A program made the translations under genes and the position numbers. Positions 1 to 6,543 of a stretch of 64,000 bases of DNA are shown piece after piece (position 1 is the first letter of the stretch; each line of letters begins with the position of its first letter). The stretch spans positions 62,001 through 126,000 of the forward strand of contig JAJYLY010000006.1 in assembly GCA_021787435.1 (NCBI GenBank), read 5' to 3'. This stretch comes from Pseudomonadota bacterium. Its GTDB lineage: Bacteria > Pseudomonadota > Gammaproteobacteria > Burkholderiales > Gallionellaceae. Below the pieces are notes generated by a model. The model saw nothing but the letters and a program-made list of their open reading frames with translations, was not told the origin of the DNA and searched no databases.

Positions 1-593
1 TCTTCGCCGAGGATGAGGTTTTCCGGAAAACGGATATCTGCGAGTGCGTTTTTCCGATAGACGACGGTGGAGGTCTTGACCATCTGATTGCGCATGATGG
101 GGATCAGCGCATCGCCGACATATTCGAAAAGCCTTCTTTCGTCGTCGATGCAACGATGCTGCTCCAGGGAGAGACCCATCTGGGTAAACCGGTCCTTTTC
201 CCAGTCTGTGCGCGTGTAACCCGCGAAATAGAAATCGCAGCCAGCGTCGAATATCCTGAGTGCATTGGCAAGATGGTCGGTCGTCCACTCGTCGTCCGAA
301 TCTAAAAAGGCGACATGGGTCGTGCCTTCAGGCAGGTTGTCCAGTCCGGTATTTCTCGCATTGGCGGCGCCGCCATTCTTCTGCAGTATGATGCGGATGC
401 ATTCTTTGTGATCAGGGAAGTGCTCGGCGACGATGGGGGCGGCGGGCAACGGGGAGCTGTCGTCCACGATCAGCACCATGGGTCTTTCCACGTCCTGCTG
501 GGCGAGGATGGAACTGATAGCCCTCACGAGCGGTTCGGCCGATACCTGGTAGTAGGGAATGACCACGCAGATTGTTGGGCTGGCAGTACTCAT
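1..593 (-). CDS. family 2 glycosyltransferase, 3' end cut by the window edge
   Basis: A GT-A fold glycosyltransferase that would add a sugar from a nucleotide-sugar donor to the growing polysaccharide on the cytoplasmic side of the membrane. About 197 codons are visible. From the start the protein reads MSTASPTICVVIPYYQ, then a VLIVDDSSP stretch typical of the nucleotide-binding end of GT2 enzymes, NARNTGLDN, and FLDSDDEWT carrying the metal-binding DXD-like acidic motif. The start at 593 lies one base after the stop of the next glycosyltransferase gene upstream, which fits co-transcription. The C-terminus lies beyond the window, so acceptor and linkage cannot be judged. Confidence 0.85.
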   Translation of the reverse strand, partial: MSTASPTICVVIPYYQVSAEPLVRAISSILAQQDVERPMVLIVDDSSPLPAAPIVAEHFPDHKECIRIILQKNGGAANARNTGLDNLPEGTTHVAFLDSDDEWTTDHLANALRIFDAGCDFYFAGYTRTDWEKDRFTQMGLSLEQHRCIDDERRLFEYVGDALIPIMRNQMVKTSTVVYRKNALADIRFPENLILGE

Positions 594-594
594 G

Positions 595-1524
595 TCACCA
601 GTTTGGCTTCCAGCCCATGAAGCCTGCCGCGATATACGCCAGGTACTTCAGTTGCAAAGGGTTATTTTTCCATGCCTTCAGTAACGATTTGGACGCCGTG
701 CCCATGTTCCCCGTCTGCATGTGGTGCAGACCATATCCGGCATGGTGGGCCGCGAGCGCTCTGAGGAAAATATCCTTAGGGGTACATCTTCCATCCTGGC
801 TGCAATAACCCCATTTCTTCACTGTTTCTTCGAGCAGCACCGTCCTGTAGTCTATGTCTCTGACCACGAGGTTTCCCTGTTGGGGGTGCTGCCTGTAAAG
901 CGTGGTGGGACGTCTCAGATCGATGAATTGAAATTCACGGGAGATGCGTATCCATAGTTCCCAGTCCTCGCTGTAGGGCAGCGCCTCGTCAAACATGCCG
1001 CATTTTTCGAACACCTCCCTGCGGAACATCGCGGAGCTCGTGAGCATCCAGCAGTCGAGCAGGAACTGGTGGTATATCCATCCTGTGAATTCAGGGTCTG
1101 TGTCGTCGGGTATGGATGTCCGTTCAAAGCTCTCGGGCGGGGGGAAGCTGCCGCTCTCGTTCCTGTGCCATCGTATGAATTCGCTATAGACAATTCCTGC
1201 CTCCGGATGCCTTTCGAATTCCTCGATCTGCCTTGCAAGTTTTTCCGGATACCAGTAGTCGTCGTGATCCATCAGGCAGATGAATTCGCCTTTTGCCTCG
1301 CGTATGCCGCGGTTGCGAGCCGCACACACCCTCGCATTGGTCTGCCTGATGAGGCGCACGGGCTCGCCATAGCTCTCCACGATCTCACATGTCCTGTCTG
1401 TCGAGCCGTCGTCCACCACGATGAGCTCGATGTCGCTGAAAGTCTGGTTCAGGATGCTGTCTATCGTTTCCGCGATGTAGGCCTCGCAGTTGTAGCTCGG
1501 GATGATGACTGTGACTTTCGGCAT
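595..1524 (-). CDS. family 2 glycosyltransferase
   Basis: A 309-residue GT-A glycosyltransferase, complete. It opens with VTVIIPSYNCEAYI, followed by ELIVVDDGSTDRT (donor base binding), AARNRGIREA, and LMDHDDYWYPEKL, the acidic metal-binding motif. The middle contains SEDWELWIRISR, matching the usual E-D-x-x-L/W catalytic-base region of this family. It is soluble, with no clear membrane segment. It likely adds one sugar of the exopolysaccharide repeat. The gene is followed after one base by the partial glycosyltransferase at 1–593, so the two are probably translated from one message. Donor and acceptor cannot be read from sequence. Confidence 0.88.
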   Translation of the reverse strand: MPKVTVIIPSYNCEAYIAETIDSILNQTFSDIELIVVDDGSTDRTCEIVESYGEPVRLIRQTNARVCAARNRGIREAKGEFICLMDHDDYWYPEKLARQIEEFERHPEAGIVYSEFIRWHRNESGSFPPPESFERTSIPDDTDPEFTGWIYHQFLLDCWMLTSSAMFRREVFEKCGMFDEALPYSEDWELWIRISREFQFIDLRRPTTLYRQHPQQGNLVVRDIDYRTVLLEETVKKWGYCSQDGRCTPKDIFLRALAAHHAGYGLHHMQTGNMGTASKSLLKAWKNNPLQLKYLAYIAAGFMGWKPNW

Positions 1525-1679
1525 GCGCGTATTATCGTTTTAATGATTGCGTCGTGGGTACCCTGTTGATCATTATATAGCCTGTCAGCAAATAGTTTTC
1601 ATTCGTGCTTCTATAGCGCCTCCTGAGGTATCGAGGGACATCAGCAAGAACGGAAACTATCCCCGTTCACCGCGGCGCA
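1525..1679. other. intergenic stretch with one dispersed repeat copy
   Basis: This gap separates the stop of the sulfotransferase gene from the start of the glycosyltransferase at 1524. It holds a copy of the dispersed repeat at 1607–1653. On the minus strand a perfect TATAAT lies at 1577–1572, but no convincing -35 box was found at the right distance. A promoter for the two glycosyltransferase genes downstream is therefore possible but unproven. Confidence 0.4.
1607..1653 (+). repeat. dispersed intergenic repeat, copy 1
   Basis: The element reads GCTTCTATAGCGCCTCCTGA, continues GGTATCGAGGGACATCAGC and ends AAGAACGG. A near-identical copy in the opposite direction lies at 5434–5480 and a partial copy at 5350–5380. 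It lies wholly between genes and encodes nothing. Confidence 0.75.
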
Positions 1680-2681
1680 TCATACGTCGCGCCCGAACAA
1701 CCGTTCGACGAAGCGCACGGGCTTGCCGGCATATTTTGAGAAGGAGCGCTCCACGCGGTGTATGTAGCGCTCGGTCTCGCCGCGTCTCTTGCCTATCGCC
1801 TGCAGATGTTCGACCAGCAACGGGGAGAATCCGGCCTGGATTTCATGAAGCTGCCGCCAGAGATCGTCCGTGTCTATCCGCGCGTCCTGCGATGCTTTCC
1901 GCAATCTCGCTTCAAGTTCACGGGCCAGGCGCTCTGTCGGTGTTGCTGATTTCTTGCTGTCGCCACCCTTGTGGTTGCGCAGGTCCTTCGAAAGAAAACT
2001 GTCCAGGCATTCCTTCGCATCGGGGACGGGAACTGGAAACCTCACACCGAGCTGATGTTCGATCTTCAAGAGTTCGCCTGTCGGGTCCTCCAGAAAATTC
2101 TCGAACAGCACGAAGGTGCGCGGATGGCCGCGGCTTTCCTTTTCTGCTTCGAGGTAGTGAAGCAGCCACAGCATGAAGGATTTTTCGCGCGAGAAGCCGT
2201 CCCTTTTTTCGAGTGACCTGTATACCTCGTCGGGTGAACGGACGACAAAGACGAAATGCGGCGAGATGCCTTCATCCTTGAAGATTCCCATCCACCAGGG
2301 AAGCATGCGGCTGACCCGCGGGTCCTTGAGCGCCCAGAGCGGGATTTTTGAAAAGTCGCGCCTGATGTACTGTTTCATCTTCGCCGCAAACGGCTGCAGT
2401 TCCTGTTTCTGCCACCAGCCGTCTTCCTTCGGCAGGATGTCGTCCCACGACGAGCCCATGGAGAGCAGCGCAGCATCGTTCGTGTCCGCTATGTCGCTGT
2501 GCTCGAAGTATCCCTTCGCGTTGATGCCGCTGTGTCCGGCATAGAGTTTCTCGCCGAGCTGCACGCCCACGCACTGCATCGCGCCCGTAGTCGCTGAAGT
2601 GCCGCTTCTGTGCATGCCGACGATCACGAGCGCAGGCTTTTCGCGCGGCCCCGCCGGGTGTTGGTTAGCGATGGTTTCCAT
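1680..2681 (-). CDS. sulfotransferase family protein
   Basis: A 333-residue protein of the PAPS-dependent sulfotransferase fold. The 5'-phosphosulfate-binding loop is clear at residues 22–30 (GMHRSGTSA), and FVFVVRSPDEVYRSLEKRD matches the 3'-phosphate-binding region where a conserved Arg and Ser contact PAPS. LWALKDPRVSRMLPWW is another family landmark. Such genes are common in bacterial polysaccharide loci, where the enzyme puts a sulfate ester on a glycan hydroxyl. Here it lies among glycosyltransferases at the tail of the XrtA locus, so a glycan substrate is the likely one, but this is inference. The start overlaps the end of the HigA-like gene by 17 bases. Confidence 0.82.
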   Translation of the reverse strand: METIANQHPAGPREKPALVIVGMHRSGTSATTGAMQCVGVQLGEKLYAGHSGINAKGYFEHSDIADTNDAALLSMGSSWDDILPKEDGWWQKQELQPFAAKMKQYIRRDFSKIPLWALKDPRVSRMLPWWMGIFKDEGISPHFVFVVRSPDEVYRSLEKRDGFSREKSFMLWLLHYLEAEKESRGHPRTFVLFENFLEDPTGELLKIEHQLGVRFPVPVPDAKECLDSFLSKDLRNHKGGDSKKSATPTERLARELEARLRKASQDARIDTDDLWRQLHEIQAGFSPLLVEHLQAIGKRRGETERYIHRVERSFSKYAGKPVRFVERLFGRDV

Positions 2682-2928
2682 CAGGCATCATGCGGCGTGC
2701 GTCCGGAACAGCGGCTCGATCTTCGGACAGATGGGGTGCGATGCGGATATCGTAGTCGCTTTGCAGGTCCAGCCATATCTCAGGGGAAACGCTGAAATAT
2801 TTGCCGAGGCGCAGGGCTGTATCTGCAGTGATGGAACGCTTGCCGTTCACTATTTCGCTGATGCCTATGGGCTTCATGAATTCTTCCAGCAGAATCTCGC
2901 CGGGTGGAATCGGGTCGAGCAGTGTCAT
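2665..2928 (-). CDS. higA: HigA-family antitoxin-like protein with internal deletion
   Basis: An 87-residue protein of the HigA/VapI antitoxin family (XRE-type helix-turn-helix). The N-terminus MTLLDPIPPGEILLEEFMKP and the later EIVNGKRSITADTALRLGKY and PEIWLDLQSDYDI blocks are near-consensus. What is missing is the roughly 15-residue stretch that normally separates PxGIS from the second IS: here the text runs PIGIS directly into EIVNGKR. That stretch carries much of the helix-turn-helix, so DNA binding is doubtful. The start at 2928 is preceded by AAAGGA. No HigB toxin gene is present upstream, where it normally lies; only an in-frame trailing DYH-stop at about 2937–2948 might be its vestige. 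Probably a non-functional orphan. Confidence 0.7.
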   Translation of the reverse strand: MTLLDPIPPGEILLEEFMKPIGISEIVNGKRSITADTALRLGKYFSVSPEIWLDLQSDYDIRIAPHLSEDRAAVPDARRMMPDGNHR

Positions 2929-2984
2929 GTTTTTTCCTTTAGTGGTAATCCTCAAGCAGTCTATCGGCTTCATAGCATCACTTC

Positions 2985-3392
2985 CTATGCGGATCTTACC
3001 TCACTGAGAAGATCCGGGTGGCGATCCAGAACCTTGAGCAGTTTTACCAAGGCCAAGGGCGGCTTTGTTTTACCGTTCTCATAGCGCGAGAAAGCGTTAA
3101 TGCCGCCACCGAATATTTCGGAGGCTTCGCGCTGGTCGAGAGCAAGCTTCTTGCGCACGCTGACGATGTAACTTGGATCAACATAAGCGGCATTCACCTG
3201 TTTGTTGAATTGAAGCATCAATTCACTGGTGCGCGTCGATTCTCCGAGATCAAGAATTACCTCGCCACAAGATGGGCAGAAGTCGCCGGCCACCTCTGTA
3301 ATGGTAGTGGATTCACCCTTGTAGGTATAGGGCAGATCACGGGTGTCGTGAATCAGCTCTGCAGCACCGCATACTGGACATTTCATGTTCAT
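2985..3392 (-). CDS. mqsA: MqsA-type antitoxin (YgiT zinc finger plus XRE domain)
   Basis: A 135-residue antitoxin. The N-terminal half has two zinc-binding CxxC pairs (Cys5/Cys8 and Cys39/Cys42) as in MqsA/YgiT. The C-terminal half (about 65–130) is an XRE helix-turn-helix with the typical LDQREASEIFGGGINAFSRY stretch. The N-domain neutralises the MqsR RNase and the C-domain binds the promoter palindrome. The gene starts four bases before the mqsR stop (ATGA overlap), so the pair is translationally coupled in the toxin-first order typical of mqsRA. The predicted operator is at 3695–3711. Confidence 0.92.
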   Translation of the reverse strand: MNMKCPVCGAAELIHDTRDLPYTYKGESTTITEVAGDFCPSCGEVILDLGESTRTSELMLQFNKQVNAAYVDPSYIVSVRKKLALDQREASEIFGGGINAFSRYENGKTKPPLALVKLLKVLDRHPDLLSEVRSA

Positions 3393-3685
3393 AGCTCCTT
3401 GAACGACACAATCAGCACATCATCAATGACCGTCAATTTCAGATATACGTCTCCCGCCTGTGTGTTAGTTCGGTACACGTCCTGCCAAACTGTGTGATCG
3501 GCGTATGTGGTCATGCTCTTGTAAAAATCTGCTGGCGATAGTTTCATCACTACATTCAGCATATCTTGAAGGCAAAACCCCATTTGGGCTGCATCAAATT
3601 CCGCTGAGTAAGTGGTGCGAACTTTTCCGGACTCAACAAGGTTTTTGATGATTGACAGCTTGCAGTGCGGGGTTCGTTTCTCCAA
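3389..3685 (-). CDS. mqsR: MqsR-type mRNA interferase toxin
   Basis: A 98-residue RelE-fold toxin. The N-terminus EKRTPHCKLSIIKNLVESGK matches the MqsR family closely, and DFYKSMTTYADHTVWQDVY is the family's central block. MqsR cleaves mRNA, mainly at GCU sites in Escherichia coli, and is held inactive by MqsA. The likely initiator is TTG at 3685: it gives the family-standard MEKRTPH start, and no upstream ATG fits as well. The low-efficiency codon would keep toxin level down. The length is normal for the family and the gene looks intact. Confidence 0.9.
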   Translation of the reverse strand: MEKRTPHCKLSIIKNLVESGKVRTTYSAEFDAAQMGFCLQDMLNVVMKLSPADFYKSMTTYADHTVWQDVYRTNTQAGDVYLKLTVIDDVLIVSFKEL

Positions 3686-3691
3686 GGATAA

Positions 3692-3720
3692 ATATTAACC
3701 TAGTTGGTTAATTAAGGCAA
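3692..3720 (-). promoter_or_regulatory. mqsRA promoter with MqsA-type palindrome
   Basis: On the minus strand TTGCCT (3720–3715) and TAATAT (3697–3692) sit 17 bases apart, a good sigma-70 pair just ahead of mqsR. Between and over them lies a perfect inverted repeat, TTAACC–5 bases–GGTTAA (3695–3711). MqsA of E. coli binds AACCT/AGGTT palindromes in its own promoter. This site has the AACC/GGTT core and overlaps the -10 box, so autorepression is the natural reading. Confidence 0.65.
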
Positions 3721-4191
3721 GGTGAGGACTGCTCCGTATTGTGCAATCCAAGGTTGGTTCCAACCCCAGATTGCAAATAGCCGTTTTTTTAACCCTGTTT
3801 AACGTGTTCATTGGGTGCGCCATGGTTTTTCCAGAAGCGAATTTTCCGACCGGTTGCAATGACGCATCAGGGTGCCAATTTTCAAATTTTTACGCGAAGC
3901 AAGGTGACGAGTTGCCTGCATTGCGGAATCGACTTATGTCGGGCATTTCATTATCATCCGATAGTGTTCAATCCACCGGCATCATACTATGTTTGACCGC
4001 GCAGAACCAACCGTTCCGGGAATCATCCCGGATAGTCTATTAGAAAAATACTGTGTCATACCGGCGAAGGCCGGTATCCAGATGATTAACAATTCCCATG
4101 TAAGTGGGACAACATTTTGTTTGCTTCGCAGAATTTTTTATGGCTGGATTCCCGCCTGCGCGGGAATGACGGTGCTAATGGATTATTTGCG
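3721..4191. other. intergenic stretch with hairpins, no recognisable gene
   Basis: About 470 bases between the mqsRA promoter and the glycosyltransferase at 4192. Short open frames here (for example 3741–4043 on the plus strand) show no recognisable domain and no clear ribosome binding site. A perfect 7-bp inverted repeat, TCCGGGA–ATCA–TCCCGGA, lies at 4015–4032. The right third holds the paired repeat element at 4055–4170. Confidence 0.5.
4055..4170. repeat. paired palindromic repeat unit (REP/MITE-like)
   Basis: Two hairpin units face each other. The left unit at 4055–4081 reads GTCATACCGGCGAAGGCCGG then TATCCAG. The right unit at 4144–4170, read on the minus strand, begins GTCATTCCCGCGCAGGCGGG and ends AATCCAG. 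Each is itself a stem-loop (ACCGGC/GCCGGT; TCCCGC/GCGGGA) flanked by GTCAT and ATCCAG. The two are separated by 62 bases. This is a widespread proteobacterial intergenic repeat architecture, likely mobilised in trans. It ends 21 bases before the start codon at 4192. Confidence 0.75.
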
Positions 4192-5139
4192 ATGAAGCTG
4201 TCCGTAGCGATGTGCACCTACAACGGCGAGCGTTTCGTCGCCGAGCAGCTGCGCTCGATACTCGAGCAGTCGCGGAAGGTGGACGAGATCGTCGTCTCAG
4301 ACGACGGCTCTTCGGATGGAACGCTGGAGCGGGTCCGCGATGCGCTGGCAGCATTTCCCGGGCAGGCTCCGGAACTCAAGATTCTCACGGGCGAGAGGCT
4401 GGGGATAGTGCGCAATTTTTCCCGTGCGGTCGGGGCGTGCACCGGCGACATCATATTCCTCAGCGACCAGGACGATGTCTGGCTGCCCTCCAAAGTCGGG
4501 GAGATGATTTCCGTTTTCGGGCGCGATCCAGGTGCGCTGCTGGCATGCAGCGACGCGCATCTGGTGGACGGGAATCTCGCGCCTCTGGGAAGGTCGCAGT
4601 TCCAGATGGTGAGGATGACCGACGGTCTGCGCCGTTCGCTGGAAGGGCATGAAGGGTTCGAGGTGCTGCTGCGCCGCAATGTGGTGACGGGTGCTACGGT
4701 CGCGTTCCGTCGCGAACTGCTGGGCATTGCGCTTCCTTTTTCGGATTGCTGGCTGCACGACGAATGGCTTGCGATCATGGCTGCCGCGAAAGGCGGGTTG
4801 CGCCTGGTAGACAAGCCGCTGGTGCTGTATCGCCAGCACGGCTCCAACCAGTGCGGCATGAAGCCGGAGCCGCTCTCCGCCCAGCTCGTTCAGGCGTCCG
4901 TCAAGGCGCCCGAATATTCCGGAGCCAGACGCATACGCCAGGTGATGGAGAGGCTGGGAAGTTCGGGCAGCCGCAGGATTGCGCATCTGGAGTCCGCATT
5001 GGCGTTCGAGGAGAAGAGGAGTCGGCTGCCCTCGTCGCGCATCTCGCGCGCCTTCTCGATAGGCATGATGGCGGGAAAATACTGGCGCCATGCTGACGGC
5101 GCTCGCTCGGCGTTGAAGGACATGCTCGCGCGCCGGTAA
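4192..5139 (+). CDS. family 2 glycosyltransferase
   Basis: A 315-residue GT-A glycosyltransferase resembling rhamnosyl/galactosyl transferases of O-antigen loci. It starts MKLSVAMCTYNGERFVAEQL, followed by EIVVSDDGSSDGT and LSDQDDVWLPSKV, the acidic metal-binding motif, and WLHDEWLAIMAA in the catalytic-base region. I placed the start at 4192 because the family N-terminus begins there; the longer open frame to 4117 would read through the palindromic repeat. It is the only plus-strand gene in this accessory stretch and is separated from the neighbouring genes by repeats on both sides, as expected for an inserted cargo gene. Confidence 0.85.
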   Translation: MKLSVAMCTYNGERFVAEQLRSILEQSRKVDEIVVSDDGSSDGTLERVRDALAAFPGQAPELKILTGERLGIVRNFSRAVGACTGDIIFLSDQDDVWLPSKVGEMISVFGRDPGALLACSDAHLVDGNLAPLGRSQFQMVRMTDGLRRSLEGHEGFEVLLRRNVVTGATVAFRRELLGIALPFSDCWLHDEWLAIMAAAKGGLRLVDKPLVLYRQHGSNQCGMKPEPLSAQLVQASVKAPEYSGARRIRQVMERLGSSGSRRIAHLESALAFEEKRSRLPSSRISRAFSIGMMAGKYWRHADGARSALKDMLARR

Positions 5140-5552
5140 CAGCTGGCCATATGGTATGTCGGAGGATGATCACAATTTTCTCTCCGATTTCCAGGCTGCA
5201 TCCTGAACTTGAACAATCCCTGCTTGAAAAGTTCGGCGTGCGTACCGGCGCGCACGCATAGTCCGTGCCGCCTTGCATATTGACACGCCCGCCCTTCTAT
5301 ACATCAGGGCGAACGGACTAATAGATCATCTCCACTGCGACATGCCCGCCCTTCTATAACGCCTCCCGAGGTATCGAAGAACCTGTCCTGAGGTATCGAA
5401 GGGTTCACCAACCGGGTGAGTGCTTCAAAAACCGTTCGTGCTGATGTCCTTCGATACCTCAGGAGACGCTATAGAAGCATGGACGGTTTTTTATAGCTTC
5501 AACTGCGTTTTTTAGGTTCAACGGTTTTAAGGATCATAGATGCGCGGGGGTG
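5140..5552. other. gene-free stretch built of repeat copies
   Basis: Roughly 400 bases without a supportable gene. It contains a short CGCCCTTCTATA-type motif twice (about 5288 and 5347), a tandem pair of GAGGTATCGAAG-type copies (5369–5402) and an inverted full copy at 5434–5480. No promoter or recognisable coding remnant was seen. Confidence 0.5.
5350..5480. repeat. dispersed intergenic repeat, copies 2 and 3 as an imperfect inverted pair
   Basis: The left arm (about 5350–5380) reads CTTCTATAACGCCTCCCGAG then GTATCGAAG. A second partial unit, CCTGAGGTATCGAAGGGTT, follows at 5387–5405. The right arm (5434–5480) is the same element on the other strand; read there, it contains CTTCTATAGCGTCTCCTGAG then GTATCGAAGGACATCAGCAC. 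It matches the copy at 1607–1653 closely. The arrangement could fold into a long hairpin. Confidence 0.7.
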
Positions 5553-6023
5553 TTAAATCGGCAGGAACAATTTAAGCGGATGGTCCGACATCAGTTCAAA
5601 GCCGTACTGTTTGTAAAAGTCGATAGATGATGGTTTAGCGTTGACCACAATACCAACTCCGCCAACCTCCTGCGAAATGCGAGTAATTCGATCTATCGCA
5701 TCGAACAGCAATGACTCGCCTATCCTTTGCCCTTTATACCGAACTGAAACACCCAGCCTTCCTAACCGAAATACCGGAACCTTTTCAGGCAACCGTTTTC
5801 GATACTGCTCGGGAAGATCAACATTCATCAGCTCAGCAACCGTGATCGCGTAGTATCCGAGAACTTCTGCGTTCGTATTGTCCGTGGCTGCCACAAAAGT
5901 TGAAGAAACTCCTCTATCCTTGTGTTGCCTGGCTACTTGGGAAAACCAACGGTTTAGATCATCATTGCCACAATCAAAGCCCTTTCGGTCATGCTGGCTG
6001 TTCAGTGGTAGGATGATCATCAT
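5553..6023 (-). CDS. GNAT-family toxin (TacT-like acetyltransferase)
   Basis: A 156-residue GNAT acetyltransferase. FDCGNDDLNRWF near the N-terminus, VLGYYAITVAEL, then the acetyl-CoA loop in RLGVSVRYKGQRIGESLL, and FYKQYGFELM at the end are the landmarks of the TacT/AtaT toxin group, which acetylates the amino group of charged tRNA and stops translation. The gene overlaps by 35 bases the DUF1778 antitoxin gene upstream, the normal partner and order. Two adjacent ATG codons (6023 and 6020) could serve as start. The family function is well established; the tRNA target here is unknown. Confidence 0.88.
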   Translation of the reverse strand: MMIILPLNSQHDRKGFDCGNDDLNRWFSQVARQHKDRGVSSTFVAATDNTNAEVLGYYAITVAELMNVDLPEQYRKRLPEKVPVFRLGRLGVSVRYKGQRIGESLLFDAIDRITRISQEVGGVGIVVNAKPSSIDFYKQYGFELMSDHPLKLFLPI

Positions 6024-6291
6024 TTTTCATCTTCTGATACCGACTCATGGCCTGAAGGAATTTTTCATTCCTGGGTGGCGGATTTTCAATCAGTTCCAGC
6101 AATCGCAACGATTCCCGGCGTGTCAGCAGGATTGTTGATTCGCTTTCAATTACCTTGTCCGCCTTTTCCAGCGCTGCCTGTACTACAAACTGGTTCATCG
6201 TTGCACCAACAAGATCAGCTGCCATCTGCAATTTATCCTGCACATGGTCTGTAATACGTGTGGTGAGACGTTTCCCGGTATGAGCTAACAT
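5989..6291 (-). CDS. DUF1778 / TacA-type ribbon-helix-helix antitoxin
   Basis: A 100-residue antitoxin. KRLTTRITDHVQDKLQMAAD forms the N-terminal ribbon-helix-helix that dimerises and binds the operator, and LTRRESLRLLELIENPPPRN is the C-terminal toxin-wrapping segment of this family. The start at 6291 is chosen because a strong AGGAGG lies seven bases upstream; the longer open frame to 6348 has none. It partners the GNAT toxin gene, whose start it overlaps. The palindrome at 6333–6348 is the likely operator. Confidence 0.9.
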   Translation of the reverse strand: MLAHTGKRLTTRITDHVQDKLQMAADLVGATMNQFVVQAALEKADKVIESESTILLTRRESLRLLELIENPPPRNEKFLQAMSRYQKMKNDDHPTTEQPA

Positions 6292-6332
6292 GGCAGCCTC
6301 CTGTTTTGGCGAATGTTCAATGCGCCTAGTAT

Positions 6333-6348
6333 ATGACGATGGCGTCAT
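6333..6348 (-). promoter_or_regulatory. palindromic operator candidate for the GNAT/DUF1778 module
   Basis: A perfect inverted repeat, ATGACG–ATGG–CGTCAT, lies 42 bases ahead of the antitoxin start. On the minus strand a TATACT box (6334–6329) overlaps its end, and TTGTCA-like sequence lies on the far side, so a repressor bound here would block the promoter. Ribbon-helix-helix antitoxins normally bind such short palindromes. The promoter boxes themselves are weakly supported. Confidence 0.45.
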
Positions 6349-6458
6349 TTTGTCACCTCATGTTCATGCGCCCGATGATCCGGAGTCTGCAAATGCAAGT
6401 TGGTCAACTGAACTGCATCCACTGTTTAATCCGGCCCCCCTGAAATCCATCTCACAGC

Positions 6459-6530
6459 TAGCCAAAGTGGATGTCCTGCTGCCGGATGCTTGGGGTTTGG
6501 CGACGCTGACTGACTAGGCCAGACGCATGC
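6459..6530 (+). pseudogene. istB (IS21 family) fragment
   Basis: The plus strand at about 6459–6516 encodes LAKVDVLLPDAWGLATLTD followed by a stop. This closely resembles the Walker B stretch of IS21 IstB ATPases (LARxDVLLLDDWGLxxLTD). One substitution changes the acidic DD to DA, and the next codons after the stop (ARR) also fit the family. No other part of the transposon is recognisable. A short scrap, so the call rests on one motif. Confidence 0.45.
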
Positions 6531-6543
6531 TTCCATACATCAA

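Noticed and set aside
3741-4043. 100-codon plus-strand frame in the gap after mqsRA
   Set aside because: No motif, no good ribosome binding site, and unusual composition; it could be a decayed fragment but I could not tie it to any family.
5350-5480. Repeat cluster considered as a CRISPR array
   Set aside because: Only two to three imperfect copies, in opposite orientations and without regular spacers; no cas genes in the window.
6290-6517. 75-codon plus-strand frame treated as a possible gene
   Set aside because: Its first half is the complement of the antitoxin start and operator; only the last 19 residues resemble IstB, so it is listed as an IS remnant instead.
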